Assembly (NCBI GenBank): GCA_963726775.1
Contig: CAVSDL010000006.1
Location: 284,550 to 348,549 of the forward strand
Direction of reading: 5' to 3'
DNA length: 64,000 bases
Source of the DNA: CAIWHR01 sp963726775
GTDB taxonomy: Bacteria; Pseudomonadota; Gammaproteobacteria; Burkholderiales; Casimicrobiaceae
Positions within the stretch are counted from its first letter, which is position 1, and each line of letters starts with the position of its first letter. Made by a program: the position numbers and the translations under genes. The notes under the pieces were generated by a model. The model was not told where the DNA came from and did not search any database. It saw only the letters and a list, made by a program, of their open reading frames with translations. Positions 26,425 to 35,772 of this stretch are shown one piece after another.

Positions 26425-27303
26425 TCAATCACTCGCCCCGAAGAAGGCAATAAGCTCCGCGCAGGTTTCATCGGGCACCTGTTCCGCCGGGTAGTGCCCG
26501 CAAGGCAGCATTCGTCCGCGGACATCGACCGCGCGCTCCTTCCATGCCTCGATCGGCCGGTAGCTGGTATTGACGTGGCTGCGCTCGCCCCACAACACCA
26601 GCATCGGGATCGAGAGCCGGGCGGCGAGGTCGGCTTCGTCGTGGACGAGATCGATCCCCACCGCCGCGCGATAGTCCTCGCACACCGCGTGAATGTTTTC
26701 GGGCGTGCAGCAGCGAATGTACTCGGCCAGTGCCTCGGGCGTGAAGGCGCTCATGCCGACGCCTTTCTTGTCCAGCTTTTTCCGGATGTAGCGCTCCAGA
26801 CCGTAGGCGATCAGCATCTGCTCGGGGTAGTCGTACGGCTGCGCCATGAAAAACCAGTGGTACGAATCGACGGCCCACTGCTTCCTGATGTTGTTCAGCA
26901 TGTGATGCGTGGGCACGATGTCGAGGAAGGCGACTTGTCTTACCCGCCGCGGATGATCGAGTGCCATGCGGTGCGCGACCCTCCCGCCGCGGTCGTGACC
27001 GCAGACATCGAACGAGCCGAAGCCGAGCGCTGCCATTACCTCAACCTGATCCTGCGCCATCGCGCGGAACGAGTAGCCGATGTGATCCACGCCGCCGTCC
27101 GGCTTCGAACTGTCGCCGTAGCCCCGCAGGTCCGCTGCCACGACCGTAAAACGCTCCGCGAGCCGCGGCGCGATCTTGTGCCACATCACGTGCGTCAACG
27201 GGTTGCCGTGCAACAGCAGGAGCGGCGGCCCGGATCCGCCGTGGCGCAGGTTGATGCGCGCACCCGAAGTGGCGATCGCGGTGTGCGTGAAGCCTTCGAA
27301 CAT
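26425..27303 (-). CDS. fluoroacetate/haloacetate dehalogenase-type hydrolase
   Basis: 292 residues, alpha/beta hydrolase. Instead of Ser, the nucleophile is Asp104 in VCGHDRGGRVAH, with Arg105 and Arg108 to bind the carboxylate. The halide pocket residues His149 and Trp150 are present in SYHWFFMAQ, and Tyr211 and His270 (PCGHYP) fill the remaining positions; Asp128 supports the triad. These match the published residues of Burkholderia FA1 fluoroacetate dehalogenase (D104, R105, R108, D128, H149, W150, Y212, H271), the last two shifted by one. The enzyme would convert haloacetates to glycolate. It is the last gene of a six-gene minus-strand operon with an ABC importer. True substrate not proven. 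Confidence 0.88.
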   Translation of the reverse strand: MFEGFTHTAIATSGARINLRHGGSGPPLLLLHGNPLTHVMWHKIAPRLAERFTVVAADLRGYGDSSKPDGGVDHIGYSFRAMAQDQVEVMAALGFGSFDVCGHDRGGRVAHRMALDHPRRVRQVAFLDIVPTHHMLNNIRKQWAVDSYHWFFMAQPYDYPEQMLIAYGLERYIRKKLDKKGVGMSAFTPEALAEYIRCCTPENIHAVCEDYRAAVGIDLVHDEADLAARLSIPMLVLWGERSHVNTSYRPIEAWKERAVDVRGRMLPCGHYPAEQVPDETCAELIAFFGASD

Positions 27304-27338
27304 GGCGGGCGCGTTCGCGGTCTGTAGCCAGGGTCCGT

Positions 27339-28778
27339 TTACGTTCTCTTCGTCGGGGTGATGCGCAGGTGCCGCATCAGCTCACCCACGTCCTCGAGCG
27401 TTTCGATGCGCCATACAAGATCGCTCACCAAGCGCGTCTGCGCGCTGGTAAGGCCGCCCCAGGCCGCGCATTGCCGGAACTTCTCGGTGAGCTCGTCGTC
27501 GCTCATCGGATTGGCGGGGCTGCCCTTGCCGAAGTCCGCAGCGCCTTTCACCACGGTGCCGTCGTCGAGCTCGACCTCGATGATCGTCGTCATCTTGTCG
27601 AAGCCGGCGGCCTCGGCTTCGGCGTGGACGCCGAAGTCCACCCGCTGCAGCAACGCCTGCACATCGGGGCGATTGACCACCTCGTCGGTGAACTGCTCGA
27701 GACCGGCCTTGCGCTCGATGAGCAGGATCGCCATGCAGAATTCCATGCTGAACTTCGCCTGCAATTCGTTGCGGGGGCGATGATGGATGAGCGCATTCGG
27801 CATGTTGTGGTTGGTGCCGACGGCGACACGTTTGATCCGCTCCGGGCGCAGATCGTGACGATGAATGAGATCCAGCATGACGCTCATGCCCGGATGCGTG
27901 AGCGACCCGCTGGGATGCGGCTTGATCGAGACCCCGGGAAAGGCGAAGGTCCACGGATTGCCGAGCCGACCGTCGATCATGTCGGCGCTGTAGCCGCCGC
28001 CTGCGGCCCGGAAGAATCCGCGGTCGGCCTCCAGGCCGTTCTGCGACGCCGTGAACCCGAGCGCCGCCAGCTCGGCCGCCACCACGCCGCTTTCGGCAGC
28101 GCGTCCCGCATGAAAAGGCTTGGTCATGGTGCCGAAGTTTTCGCGCAGTCCGGCGGCCTGCGTGGCGCCCAGGCTCAGGGCGCGACGTGTGGTTTCGCGA
28201 TCGAGCCCCAGCAGCTTCGCGGCGCTTGCCGCGGCGCCGATCGCGCCGCAGGTCGCGGTGCTGTGGAAGCCGTGCTGATAGTGGCGCGGCATGATCGCCT
28301 CGGCCACCTTGCATTCGACCTCGACGCCGACCTGATACGCGGTCATCAGGTCGCGGCCGCTTTTGCGATCCCTCTCGGCAAGCGCCAACACGGGCGGCAG
28401 CGCCGGCGCCGTCGGATGCGTGAGCAGACCGTAGACGCGATCCTTGGCGACGGCGAGCTGCGTGTCGTCGTAGTCGTCGGCGTGGATGGAAATCCCGTTG
28501 GCGAACGCCGCGAAGCGAGCGGGCAGACGCAAATCACTGCCGATCACGGTGCTGCCACCCTCGGTCGCAATGCCCAGTGCGGAAAGGTAGCGCCGGGCGA
28601 TGTCACCGGTTTGCGACGCGGCGCCGGCGAGGGCCAGGCCGATGCCGTCGAGCACCGAACGCTTGCCGAGATGGGCCACGTCGGCGGGGACGTCCTGTCC
28701 GCGCGTGGCGACGACGAAGCCGGCAACGTAGTCGGTCAGGGACGAATCGGGGGAAGTGGCGGCTGGCGAGACGGGCAT
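27339..28778 (-). CDS. MmgE/PrpD family protein
   Basis: 479 residues, full length for the family. Features include the opening LTDYVAGFVVATRGQDVP, the helical-domain segment AFANGISIHADDYDDTQL with conserved His and Asp residues of the active site, GFHSTATCGAIGAAASAAKL, and TMTKPFHAGRAAESGVVAA, KPHPSGSLTHPGM. The family includes 2-methylcitrate dehydratase, iminodisuccinate epimerase and cis-aconitate decarboxylase, so a hydro-lyase or isomerase acting on a polycarboxylate is likely. It sits 18 bases after the PdxA-like gene and 35 bases before the dehalogenase, in a catabolic operon with an ABC importer. Confidence 0.88.
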   Translation of the reverse strand: MPVSPAATSPDSSLTDYVAGFVVATRGQDVPADVAHLGKRSVLDGIGLALAGAASQTGDIARRYLSALGIATEGGSTVIGSDLRLPARFAAFANGISIHADDYDDTQLAVAKDRVYGLLTHPTAPALPPVLALAERDRKSGRDLMTAYQVGVEVECKVAEAIMPRHYQHGFHSTATCGAIGAAASAAKLLGLDRETTRRALSLGATQAAGLRENFGTMTKPFHAGRAAESGVVAAELAALGFTASQNGLEADRGFFRAAGGGYSADMIDGRLGNPWTFAFPGVSIKPHPSGSLTHPGMSVMLDLIHRHDLRPERIKRVAVGTNHNMPNALIHHRPRNELQAKFSMEFCMAILLIERKAGLEQFTDEVVNRPDVQALLQRVDFGVHAEAEAAGFDKMTTIIEVELDDGTVVKGAADFGKGSPANPMSDDELTEKFRQCAAWGGLTSAQTRLVSDLVWRIETLEDVGELMRHLRITPTKRT

Positions 28779-28796
28779 GGGAGAGACGTCCTCTGC

Positions 28797-29858
28797 TTAG
28801 GAAAATGATGCGGTGGTGGCCGCGCGAGCAAGCACTGCATGGTTCTTGCGGCCGGAAGCAAGACGCGCGCACAGGCGGACGGCCTGCTCCAGCGCGCCGG
28901 TTGTCGCACAACCCTTGCCGACGATGTCGAACGCCGTGCCGTGCGCGGGAGTCGTGAACACCGTCCGCAAACCGCCGGTCACCGTGACGCCGCGATTGAA
29001 GCCCTTGAGCTTCGTGGCGATCTGGCCCTGGTCGTGATACATCGTCAGGACGCCGTCGAAGTCGCCGGCAAAGGCCTTGAGGAATATTGTGTCCGAGGGA
29101 AAGGGACCGCGACACCGGATGCCGCGCTCGGCCGCCCGCGCGACCGCCGGAGCGATGATCTCGATTTCCTCGCGGCCGAAAAGGCCATTCTCCCCGCCGT
29201 GCGGGTTGAGCGCGGCGACAGCGATGCGCGGCGCGTCGAACCCGGCGCCGCGCATCGTGCGGTCCGCGAGCGTGACGGCCTGATCGATGCGTTCCGGCGT
29301 GATCTGGTCGAGCGCCGTCCGCAGCGAGACGTGCGAGGTCACCCGCGACATCCACAGGTTATCGAGAACGTTCATCTCGCCGAAAAATCCGTGGTGCCCG
29401 GTGAGATGCGCGAACATCTGGTGCTCGTCGTTGAAGCGCCAGCCTCCGGCATGAAGGGCGGCTTTGTTGAGCGGCGCGAAAGTGATGCCATCGATCCGAT
29501 CGACGAGGGCAAGCTCGATCATGCGGGCGAGCGTCTCGCCGCTGATGCGACCCGATTCCGCCGATACGACGCCGCGCGGGAGGGTGGACGGGTCGAGATT
29601 GCCCAGATCGATGATCGGAATTTCGGTACGCGACCAGTCGACATCCTCGGGCGCCGCGTAGCTCCGCCAAGCGACACTGACGCCGGCATCGCGCGCACCC
29701 TGATCGAGCACCCGCGCGTCGCCGACGACCAGCAGGCGGGCAGCATCCGCGAGGCGACCATCCGCGAGCACGCGCGCGCACTGCTCGGCGCCGATACCCG
29801 TGTAGTCACCGAGCATCAGGCCGAGCAACGGCAAGCCTCCGGTTTCCGTGTCGGTCAT
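28797..29858 (-). CDS. PdxA-like dehydrogenase (4-phosphohydroxy-threonine DH family)
   Basis: 353 residues. The opening LLGLMLGDYTGIGAEQCARV, the metal-binding His segments RVTSHVSLRTAL and TMYHDQGQIATKLKGF, and ALNPHGGENGLFGREE identify the PdxA fold. The canonical PdxA start is GDPAGIGPE; the altered GDYTGIGAE places this in the PdxA2/TphB-like branch, whose members act as catabolic dehydrogenase-decarboxylases (threonate, erythronate or cis-dihydrodiol substrates) and not in vitamin B6 synthesis. Its ATG overlaps the permease stop by 4 bases (ATGA), so it is co-expressed with the transporter. Substrate unknown, probably an acid brought in by that importer. Confidence 0.88.
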   Translation of the reverse strand: MTDTETGGLPLLGLMLGDYTGIGAEQCARVLADGRLADAARLLVVGDARVLDQGARDAGVSVAWRSYAAPEDVDWSRTEIPIIDLGNLDPSTLPRGVVSAESGRISGETLARMIELALVDRIDGITFAPLNKAALHAGGWRFNDEHQMFAHLTGHHGFFGEMNVLDNLWMSRVTSHVSLRTALDQITPERIDQAVTLADRTMRGAGFDAPRIAVAALNPHGGENGLFGREEIEIIAPAVARAAERGIRCRGPFPSDTIFLKAFAGDFDGVLTMYHDQGQIATKLKGFNRGVTVTGGLRTVFTTPAHGTAFDIVGKGCATTGALEQAVRLCARLASGRKNHAVLARAATTASFS

Positions 29859-31552
29859 GCCGATCTCCGGTCGGTAAAGTGGTTGATCAACAGGATCATC
29901 GCGAAGGTGATCAGCAGCATGGTAATGGAAAGCACCGCGATCGGTCCCCAGTCGTTGCTCTCGCGCAGATCGAACATGGTGACCGAAATGGTCTTGGTGC
30001 GCGCGGTGAACAGCAGAATCGTGGCGGAAAGCTCGCGAATCGAGCCGATGAAGATGAAGATCCAGGTGGCGATCACGCCGTTCCGGATCAGCGGCGTCGT
30101 GATGTCGAACAGCGCGCGCAGCCGCGTGGCGCCAAAGATGCGGCTCGCGTCCTCGAGTTCGGGGTGCACCGCCTTGAGCGATGCGCCGATCTGCTGATAG
30201 CCGACCGGAAGCTCCTTCGTCAGATAGGCGAGGAAGATGATCGACAAGGTGCCGTACAGGACAAAAGGCGGTTGCGTGTAGCAGAGAAAAAGGCCGACCG
30301 CGAGCACGATGCCGGGAATGGCGACCGGCGCCGTGGCCAGAAAACCGAGATAGCGATGTCCCCAGACCAGCTTGCGCAGGCTCAGATAACCCACGGTCGT
30401 GACCAGGACCGTGCCTGCGGTTGCCGCGGCAATCCCCAGCAGAAACGTGTTTTCGAGCGCGAGCCGCGTCTGGCTAAACTCGAAAAACACGAAACGCCAG
30501 TGTTCGAGCGAGAGATTGCCCACGACAGGACCGGACCAATTCTTCACGAATGCGGTGCGCACCAGCACGCCGTACGGCAGCACGATCGATGAGCCGAGCA
30601 CGAAGACAAACAGCGTCAAGGCCGGGATCGTCCATGCGCCAAGCCGAATCAGGCGTGTGCCGCTGCTCTTGCCGCCGATCACCGAGTAGCCGCGCCGGCC
30701 CATGATCGCAGTCTGCGCCTTCAGCAAGGCGACGGTGATGAGCAGCAGCGGTAGCGACACTGCAGCTGCCAATCCGAGCTGCGGCGGAAACTGGAACAGG
30801 CTCCAGATCTTCGTGGTCATCGTATCGATGCCGGCCGGCAGCGCCAGGATCGCGGGCGTTCCGAACAGCGTCATCGACTGCAGGAAGGCGATGAGAAACC
30901 CCGCCAGCAGCGCCGGCACGACCAGCGGCAGCGTGATATCGAGCGCGGTGCGCCACGCGGGCGCGCCAAGAATTGCGGACGCCTCCTCCAGCTCGCCGGG
31001 AATGACATCGAGGCTGTTCGCCACGAAGGTGAACACATACGGAAACGTGTACAAAGCCATCACAAACACCATGCCGCCCGCGGAAAAGATGTTGATGAGG
31101 GGCGTGGCTTCGAACGGCTTCAATCCGAACAGCGCGTAGTACCACTGGTTGATCAGACCGGCGTTCGGGCCGCCCAACAGCACCCAGGCGAAGGCGCCGA
31201 GAAAAGGCGGCGTCACGAACGACGCCAGGATCAGCGTGCGCAGCAGGCGCTTGGCCGGCAGGTCGGTGCGCGAGACGAGCCAGCTCATCGGCGCGGCCGC
31301 AAGGACGCACAGCGTGCCGACGGCTGCGGATGTCCACAGCGTGGTCAGCAGCGGTTTCAGAAACGCCGGGTCGGCGAACAGCTGGCGATAGTGCTCCAGC
31401 GTGAGCTGCCGGGCGTCTCCGGTAAGGCTCGTCACCAACAGCCGGAACATCGGCAGCAGCACCAGCGCCGCGAGCAGCAGCACCAAGGCTATCGCGAAGG
31501 GCGCGGTCCAGTCGACGAACCGCGACCGTGTCGCCACCGGGCTCGCGTGCAT
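29855..31552 (-). CDS. ferric-type ABC transporter permease (fused double permease)
   Basis: 565 residues with about twelve helices, formed by two permease halves in one chain, as in FbpB/AfuB-type systems. Each half has an EAA loop for the ATPase: ELEEASAILGAPAWRTALDI in the first and ELEDASRIFGATRLRALFDI in the second. Systems of this kind import Fe(III), but also phosphonates, polyamines or organic acids. It is preceded by the binding-protein gene (36-base gap) and overlaps the PdxA-like gene by 4 bases. The catabolic genes downstream suggest an organic acid cargo; iron cannot be ruled out. Confidence 0.9.
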   Translation of the reverse strand: MHASPVATRSRFVDWTAPFAIALVLLLAALVLLPMFRLLVTSLTGDARQLTLEHYRQLFADPAFLKPLLTTLWTSAAVGTLCVLAAAPMSWLVSRTDLPAKRLLRTLILASFVTPPFLGAFAWVLLGGPNAGLINQWYYALFGLKPFEATPLINIFSAGGMVFVMALYTFPYVFTFVANSLDVIPGELEEASAILGAPAWRTALDITLPLVVPALLAGFLIAFLQSMTLFGTPAILALPAGIDTMTTKIWSLFQFPPQLGLAAAVSLPLLLITVALLKAQTAIMGRRGYSVIGGKSSGTRLIRLGAWTIPALTLFVFVLGSSIVLPYGVLVRTAFVKNWSGPVVGNLSLEHWRFVFFEFSQTRLALENTFLLGIAAATAGTVLVTTVGYLSLRKLVWGHRYLGFLATAPVAIPGIVLAVGLFLCYTQPPFVLYGTLSIIFLAYLTKELPVGYQQIGASLKAVHPELEDASRIFGATRLRALFDITTPLIRNGVIATWIFIFIGSIRELSATILLFTARTKTISVTMFDLRESNDWGPIAVLSITMLLITFAMILLINHFTDRRSA

Positions 31553-31588
31553 GGCTCCGCTGTCCAGTGTTGCCGTTGCGCAGCGACG

Positions 31589-32620
31589 TCAGTTGCCGAA
31601 GAGTGCCGTGTACCGCTTCTTGATATCGGCCACGAGCGGGAGCATGGCCACGGGGTCGTCGGGCAGTATCTTGATCTGCGCCAGCGGCGTTCGTCCGGGC
31701 GGGTCCTTGACGTCGGGATGGAGCGAACGCGTACCGCCCTCGTTGACCGTCAATTGCTGGATCTTGGCGGTGTAGAGAAAATTCTGCAGGACGCGGGCGG
31801 CATTGGGATGCGGAGCGTCGGCAAAGATCGCCGTCGGCGACGTCACGAAAGGCGTCCCTTCCTTCGCATAGATGATCGCCACGGGGCTCTTGGCGTCGAT
31901 CTCGATGAACATGTTGTATTCGTTGCCGTCGACCATCACGGCCCGCTCGCCGCTGGCGATGCTCTTAGGCGTTGCCGTCGTCGACTGCAGCTGCTGCACC
32001 CCTTGCTTGGACAGCTTGTCGAGATAGTCCCAGCCCAGCAGCTTGGTGATCGCGTAGGTGCCGGTCAGGCTGGTGCCGCTGTAACCCGGGTGCGATTTGA
32101 CGAGCTTCCCTTTCCATTTCGGATCGAGAAGGTCGAGATAGCCCGTCGGCGCATCGTTTGCCGGCACCAGCTTGGTGTTGTAGCCCATCACGCTCAGCGT
32201 CGCCCGCCACGCGGCGTAGTAGCCTTCCGGATCCTTGAACTGCGCCGGATAGCGCTGCACGTCGGGCGGAGTGTGCGGTGCCAGCCACTTCTGCTGTTTC
32301 CAGAAGATGAAATGCGAAGCATCGGACGAGTTGACGACGTCGACATTCTTGATGCCCGACTGATACTCCTGGTTGATGCGCTGGAACACGCGCTCCGATC
32401 CCGATCGTTCGACCTCGATCTGGATATTCGGATATTCGGCGCGGAAGGCCTTGGCGACCAGTTCCGCGACCTTGACGTCGATCGACGAATACCAGACGAC
32501 CTTGCCTTCCTTGGCGGCCGCCGCCAGCATCGCGGGCGTCGTCTCCTGGCCGACGGCGGGGGCTGCGATCGCGCAGGCGAGCAGCACGACCGGCAATGTG
32601 ATGACGCAATTCGGTCTCAT
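31589..32620 (-). CDS. ferric/organic-acid-type ABC substrate-binding protein
   Basis: 343 residues. A signal peptide (1-25, LLACAIAAPAVGQE) is followed by a type II periplasmic-binding fold: AAAAKEGKVVWYSSIDVKVA, PNIQIEVERSGSERVFQRI, LLDPKWKGKLVKSHPGYSGT and the C-terminal ALFGN. This resembles FbpA/FutA proteins. The ATG at 32620 is chosen because AAGGAGG lies six to seven bases upstream and it starts the signal peptide. Gene order (ATPase, binding protein, permease, enzymes) supports one importer. The Fe-binding Tyr pair typical of FbpA is not evident near the C-terminus, favouring a non-iron ligand; this is a weak argument. Confidence 0.88.
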   Translation of the reverse strand: MRPNCVITLPVVLLACAIAAPAVGQETTPAMLAAAAKEGKVVWYSSIDVKVAELVAKAFRAEYPNIQIEVERSGSERVFQRINQEYQSGIKNVDVVNSSDASHFIFWKQQKWLAPHTPPDVQRYPAQFKDPEGYYAAWRATLSVMGYNTKLVPANDAPTGYLDLLDPKWKGKLVKSHPGYSGTSLTGTYAITKLLGWDYLDKLSKQGVQQLQSTTATPKSIASGERAVMVDGNEYNMFIEIDAKSPVAIIYAKEGTPFVTSPTAIFADAPHPNAARVLQNFLYTAKIQQLTVNEGGTRSLHPDVKDPPGRTPLAQIKILPDDPVAMLPLVADIKKRYTALFGN

Positions 32621-32705
32621 GGCAATCCTCCTTCTTTCGGGTTGATGCAAGCACGCGTGGACGCCCGCGCATCTCCGCGGGCGACCGCTGTCAACAAAAG
32701 GGTCA

Positions 32706-33765
32706 TCAGGTGGCAAGGCCGCGGCATCGCTCCGCCTTGAACCTTACCCGCACCTTCGCTCCGTCGGCGACCGAAAGTTCGGCGGGCGCGGCGATCAGCA
32801 GCTCCTGCCCGACATCGACGATGTAGTCGCGATGGCTGCCGAGGTACGCCTGACCCCGCACGGTTCCCGGCAGCGTGTTGCCGGCGTCGGCACTGTCGCC
32901 CGCCAACAGCTCCACATCGTGAGTCTTGACGCAGAAACTCATGGGTTTTCCGGGCCCCGCGAAACTGCCCTGTCCGATGTCGAGCGCATGGCCCGCGACT
33001 TCGACCGTGTGCCCCGACCGATGCATTGCGCTGATGACATTGCTTCCGCCGATGAAGCGCGCCACGAACTCCGAATTGGGGCGCTCGTAGACGTCTTCGG
33101 GCGTTCCGATCTGCTCGATGCGCCCGGCATTCATGACGACGATGCGATCGGCCATGGTCATCGCCTCCACCTGATCGTGCGTGACATAGATCGACGTGTA
33201 GTGGAATTCGTCATGCAGTCGGCGGATTTCGAAGCGCATGTCGCCGCGGAGATTGGCATCGAGATTGGACAACGGCTCATCCAGCAGCAGAATGTCGGGC
33301 TTGGGCGCCAGCGCCCGCGCGAGCGCGACGCGCTGTTGCTGACCGCCGGACAACTCGAAGGGGTAGCGCTCGGCCTCTCCGAGGAGCTTCGTGGCCTCGA
33401 GCAGGACATCGGTACGGGATTGCCGTTCCGGAGGCGGCATCGGCTTCATTTTCAGGCCGTAGCCGACATTCTGCCGAACCGTCATGTGCGGCCACACGGC
33501 ATAGCTCTGGAAGATCATGCTCATGTTGCGCCGCTCGGGCGGAACGACGGATTGGACCGATGACACCACCTTGCCGCTGACGCGGATCTCGCCCGCGTCG
33601 GGTTCGAGGAAGCCAGCGATCATGCGCAAAGTGGTCGTCTTGCCGCAGCCCGATGGGCCCAGCAGGCAGACAAATTCGCCGTGTTCCACTGACGAGGTTG
33701 ATGCCGTCGACGGAAACCACGCCGGGGTAGCGCTTGGTAAGGTTCTCGAGCTCGAGGTTAGCCAT
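32706..33765 (-). CDS. ABC transporter ATP-binding protein, frameshifted near N-terminus
   Basis: The N-terminus from the ATG at 33765 reads MANLELENLTKRYPGVVSVD. The frame then shifts by one base near 33690 and continues as VEHGEFVCLLGPSGCGKTTT. Correcting it gives 352 residues with Walker A (GPSGCGKTT), Q-loop (MIFQSYAVWPHM), signature (LSGGQQQRVALARAL), Walker B (ILLLDEP), H-loop (VTHDQVEAM) and a C-terminal TOBE domain. As printed, a GTG at 33689 could start a protein lacking the first beta strands. It is the first gene of the importer operon, and AGGAGG lies about 12 bases before the ATG. Sequence error or a recent lesion are both possible. Confidence 0.82.
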
Positions 33766-34140
33766 GTTGCCGACGGAACCTCCTGTCAACTGCCATGACG
33801 CCGGCGTTCGATTGGCGTGATGGACAGGCACGAAAGTCTAGCATGGGTGTCCGTGCCTCCCGCCTGCGTTTGGCGGGGAATTTCCCTGGCGCTTCGATCG
33901 TTCGAAAACAGATCGAGACGAGCAAGCAACTCCTGATCATGGAACGGGGAATTCGCCCGCTTGCGCGACGATCTCGCGCAGCAGCGACGCGACCTGCCGT
34001 GGGCGGCCGTCGCCAAGGCGTGCGTTTTCAGAGGACGGCAATGGATATCCGCAATCGGACGAACCACCTGACCGTCGTTCCGGCTTCGGCTAGAATAAGC
34101 GGTCGCCGTTGTCCATCCCCTTCCACAGCAAGGATTTCCC
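33766..34140. other. divergent intergenic region
   Basis: 375 bases between the ABC operon (minus) and the DUF1993 gene (plus). Promoters for both should be here. The stretch GATCATGGAACGGGGAATTC and its surroundings are less GC-rich, but no confident -35/-10 pair, operator or gene was found. Small frames on both strands look like chance. Confidence 0.35.
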
Positions 34141-34647
34141 ATGAGCATTTCCATGTTTCAGGCGAGCGTTCCGCGTTTCGTCAACATCCTCGGCAACCTG
34201 TCCAACATCCTCGACAAGGCGCAGGCTCATGTCGACGCCAAAAAACTCGACCCTGTCACGTTGACTACCGATCGCCTGTTCGCCGACATGCTGCCCATGA
34301 AGTCGCAAGTTCAGATCGCCTGCGATACGGCCAAAGGCGTGGTGGCGCGCCTGGCCGGCGTGGAGATTCCCGTGTACGAAGACAACGAAAGGACCCTGCT
34401 CGACCTGAAGGCGCGTGTTGCCAAGACCATCGCCTTCATCCAGACCATGACGCCCGGGCAGATCGACGGCACCGAAGACAAGGAAATCGTGGTCAAGCGC
34501 GGCGACAAGGAAACCCGTTACAAGGGCATGCAGTTCCTGCTCGGCCATGCGGTGCCGAATTTCTATTTTCATGTCACCACGGCCTACAACATCCTCCGCC
34601 ACAACGGGATCGAGATCGGCAAGCGCGACTACCTCGGCAATCCTTAA
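34141..34647 (+). CDS. DUF1993 family protein
   Basis: 168 residues, complete. The family pattern is clear: MSISMFQASVPRFVNILGNL, LTTDRLFADMLPMKSQVQIA, KGVVARLAGVEIPVYEDNE, and GHAVPNFYFHVTTAYNILRH near the end. DUF1993 belongs to the DinB/YfiT-like four-helix bundle clan, whose members often bind a metal through His residues or act as thiol-dependent transferases. Here His141, His149 and His159 are candidates, but the function is not known. AAGGA precedes the ATG by a few bases. It is a single-gene unit. Confidence 0.88.
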   Translation: MSISMFQASVPRFVNILGNLSNILDKAQAHVDAKKLDPVTLTTDRLFADMLPMKSQVQIACDTAKGVVARLAGVEIPVYEDNERTLLDLKARVAKTIAFIQTMTPGQIDGTEDKEIVVKRGDKETRYKGMQFLLGHAVPNFYFHVTTAYNILRHNGIEIGKRDYLGNP

Positions 34648-35061
34648 GCAACTTCGGCGAGGAACGCGAACCCGGACGACCCTGATTCATCCGCGCGCAA
34701 CGGCAGCGACTGCGGGATAGTGAGACCGAGTGACCGTTATCCATCAAAACCACAATTAAGTAATGGAATTATTTCGGTGCCCGCGAGAACGAGGCTCCCA
34801 CAAAGGCGTTGGACGTTCCCACGGTCGCGTCCGGGCAACTCGGGCGACGGCGCAGAACGTCTGCGACGGGCTGTGATCTGTCGGTAGCGGACCGGCACAG
34901 CCCGTCGCGTTCCGGCCAGCCGCAGGTTCGGCAAGGAGCGGTGCGGCAATGTCGTTCGTCACGCGCCCGACCGTTGGGGGGCGCGGAGCGATCTCGGTAA
35001 CGAGCGAAGCGCGGCTGAAACGCCTATGATTTTGGGGTGAGAGTTGCCAAAGGCAAAAGCC
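34648..35061. other. intergenic region with a REP-like relic
   Basis: 414 bases without a supported gene. On the minus strand, 34781-34812 reads CCAACGCCTTTGTGGGAGCC followed by TCGTTCTCGCGG. The core resembles the TGTGGGAGC...TCGCGGGC class of REP elements known from gammaproteobacteria. Only one copy is present in the window. The segment near 34750-34775 is A/T rich. Nothing else was recognised. Confidence 0.35.
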
Positions 35062-35610
35062 ATGACGATATCGCTCGTGTCAACCGTGATCGGCAGCGAT
35101 CGCCCAGGCATGGTCAACGTGCTGTCCGATGTCGCGCAACGCTGCGGCGCCAACTGGGCCGGCAGCCGCATGGCGAGCCTGGCCGGCCAGTTCGCGGGGA
35201 TCGTGCATTTCGAAGTGCCTGACCAGAACGCCGAACTGCTCGCTACCGCGCTCCGCGGACTCGTTGCCTCCGGACTGCATGTCGTCATCGCCAGGGGCGA
35301 CCCGGGCGCGGTGCCGGCACGGCAACGGATCGTCAGGCTTGAACTCGTCGGGAACGATCGTCCGGGCATCGTGCGCGACCTGTCGGGACGCCTTGCCCGA
35401 CGCGGAGTCAGCATCGAGGAGCTGCATACCGAAGTGGTCAGCGCGGCAATGTCCGCGGACAAGCTGTTCAAGGTCAAGGCGCTCCTCGCCCTGCCGAAGG
35501 CGCTGGGCGCCGACGATCTGAAGCGCGAACTCGAAGCGTTGGCAACCGAGATGATGGTCGACATCGAGGTCGAAGAGCACGCGGGCGGTGTCGCGCCGAT
35601 CGACGGATAG
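35062..35610 (+). CDS. tandem ACT-domain protein (GcvR-like)
   Basis: 182 residues with two ACT domains: about residues 4-75 (SLVSTVIGSDRPGMVNVLSD) and about 88-165 (LELVGNDRPGIVRDLSGRLA, then GVSIEELHTEVVSAAM). The DRPG motif in each is typical of ACT domains that bind glycine or other amino acids. GcvR uses this arrangement to sense glycine and antagonise the activator of the glycine-cleavage operon. The gcv genes are not in the window, so the name is by similarity only. The ATG at 35062 is favoured over the TTG at 35044 because it starts exactly at the first strand. Confidence 0.85.
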   Translation: MTISLVSTVIGSDRPGMVNVLSDVAQRCGANWAGSRMASLAGQFAGIVHFEVPDQNAELLATALRGLVASGLHVVIARGDPGAVPARQRIVRLELVGNDRPGIVRDLSGRLARRGVSIEELHTEVVSAAMSADKLFKVKALLALPKALGADDLKRELEALATEMMVDIEVEEHAGGVAPIDG

Positions 35611-35772
35611 ACACCGGGAATCGGCAAGGATCCACCGCTGAAACGCCCGGATCAGCGCTCGGCGTGGCGCACCATTCGTGCGGGCCTATAATCGGTTCCG
35701 CGTGTCGCGGGCGACCGCCGCACCGGCGTTGACAATTGTTCGATCCGTTTTCTGACTCGCGGAATCACCATC

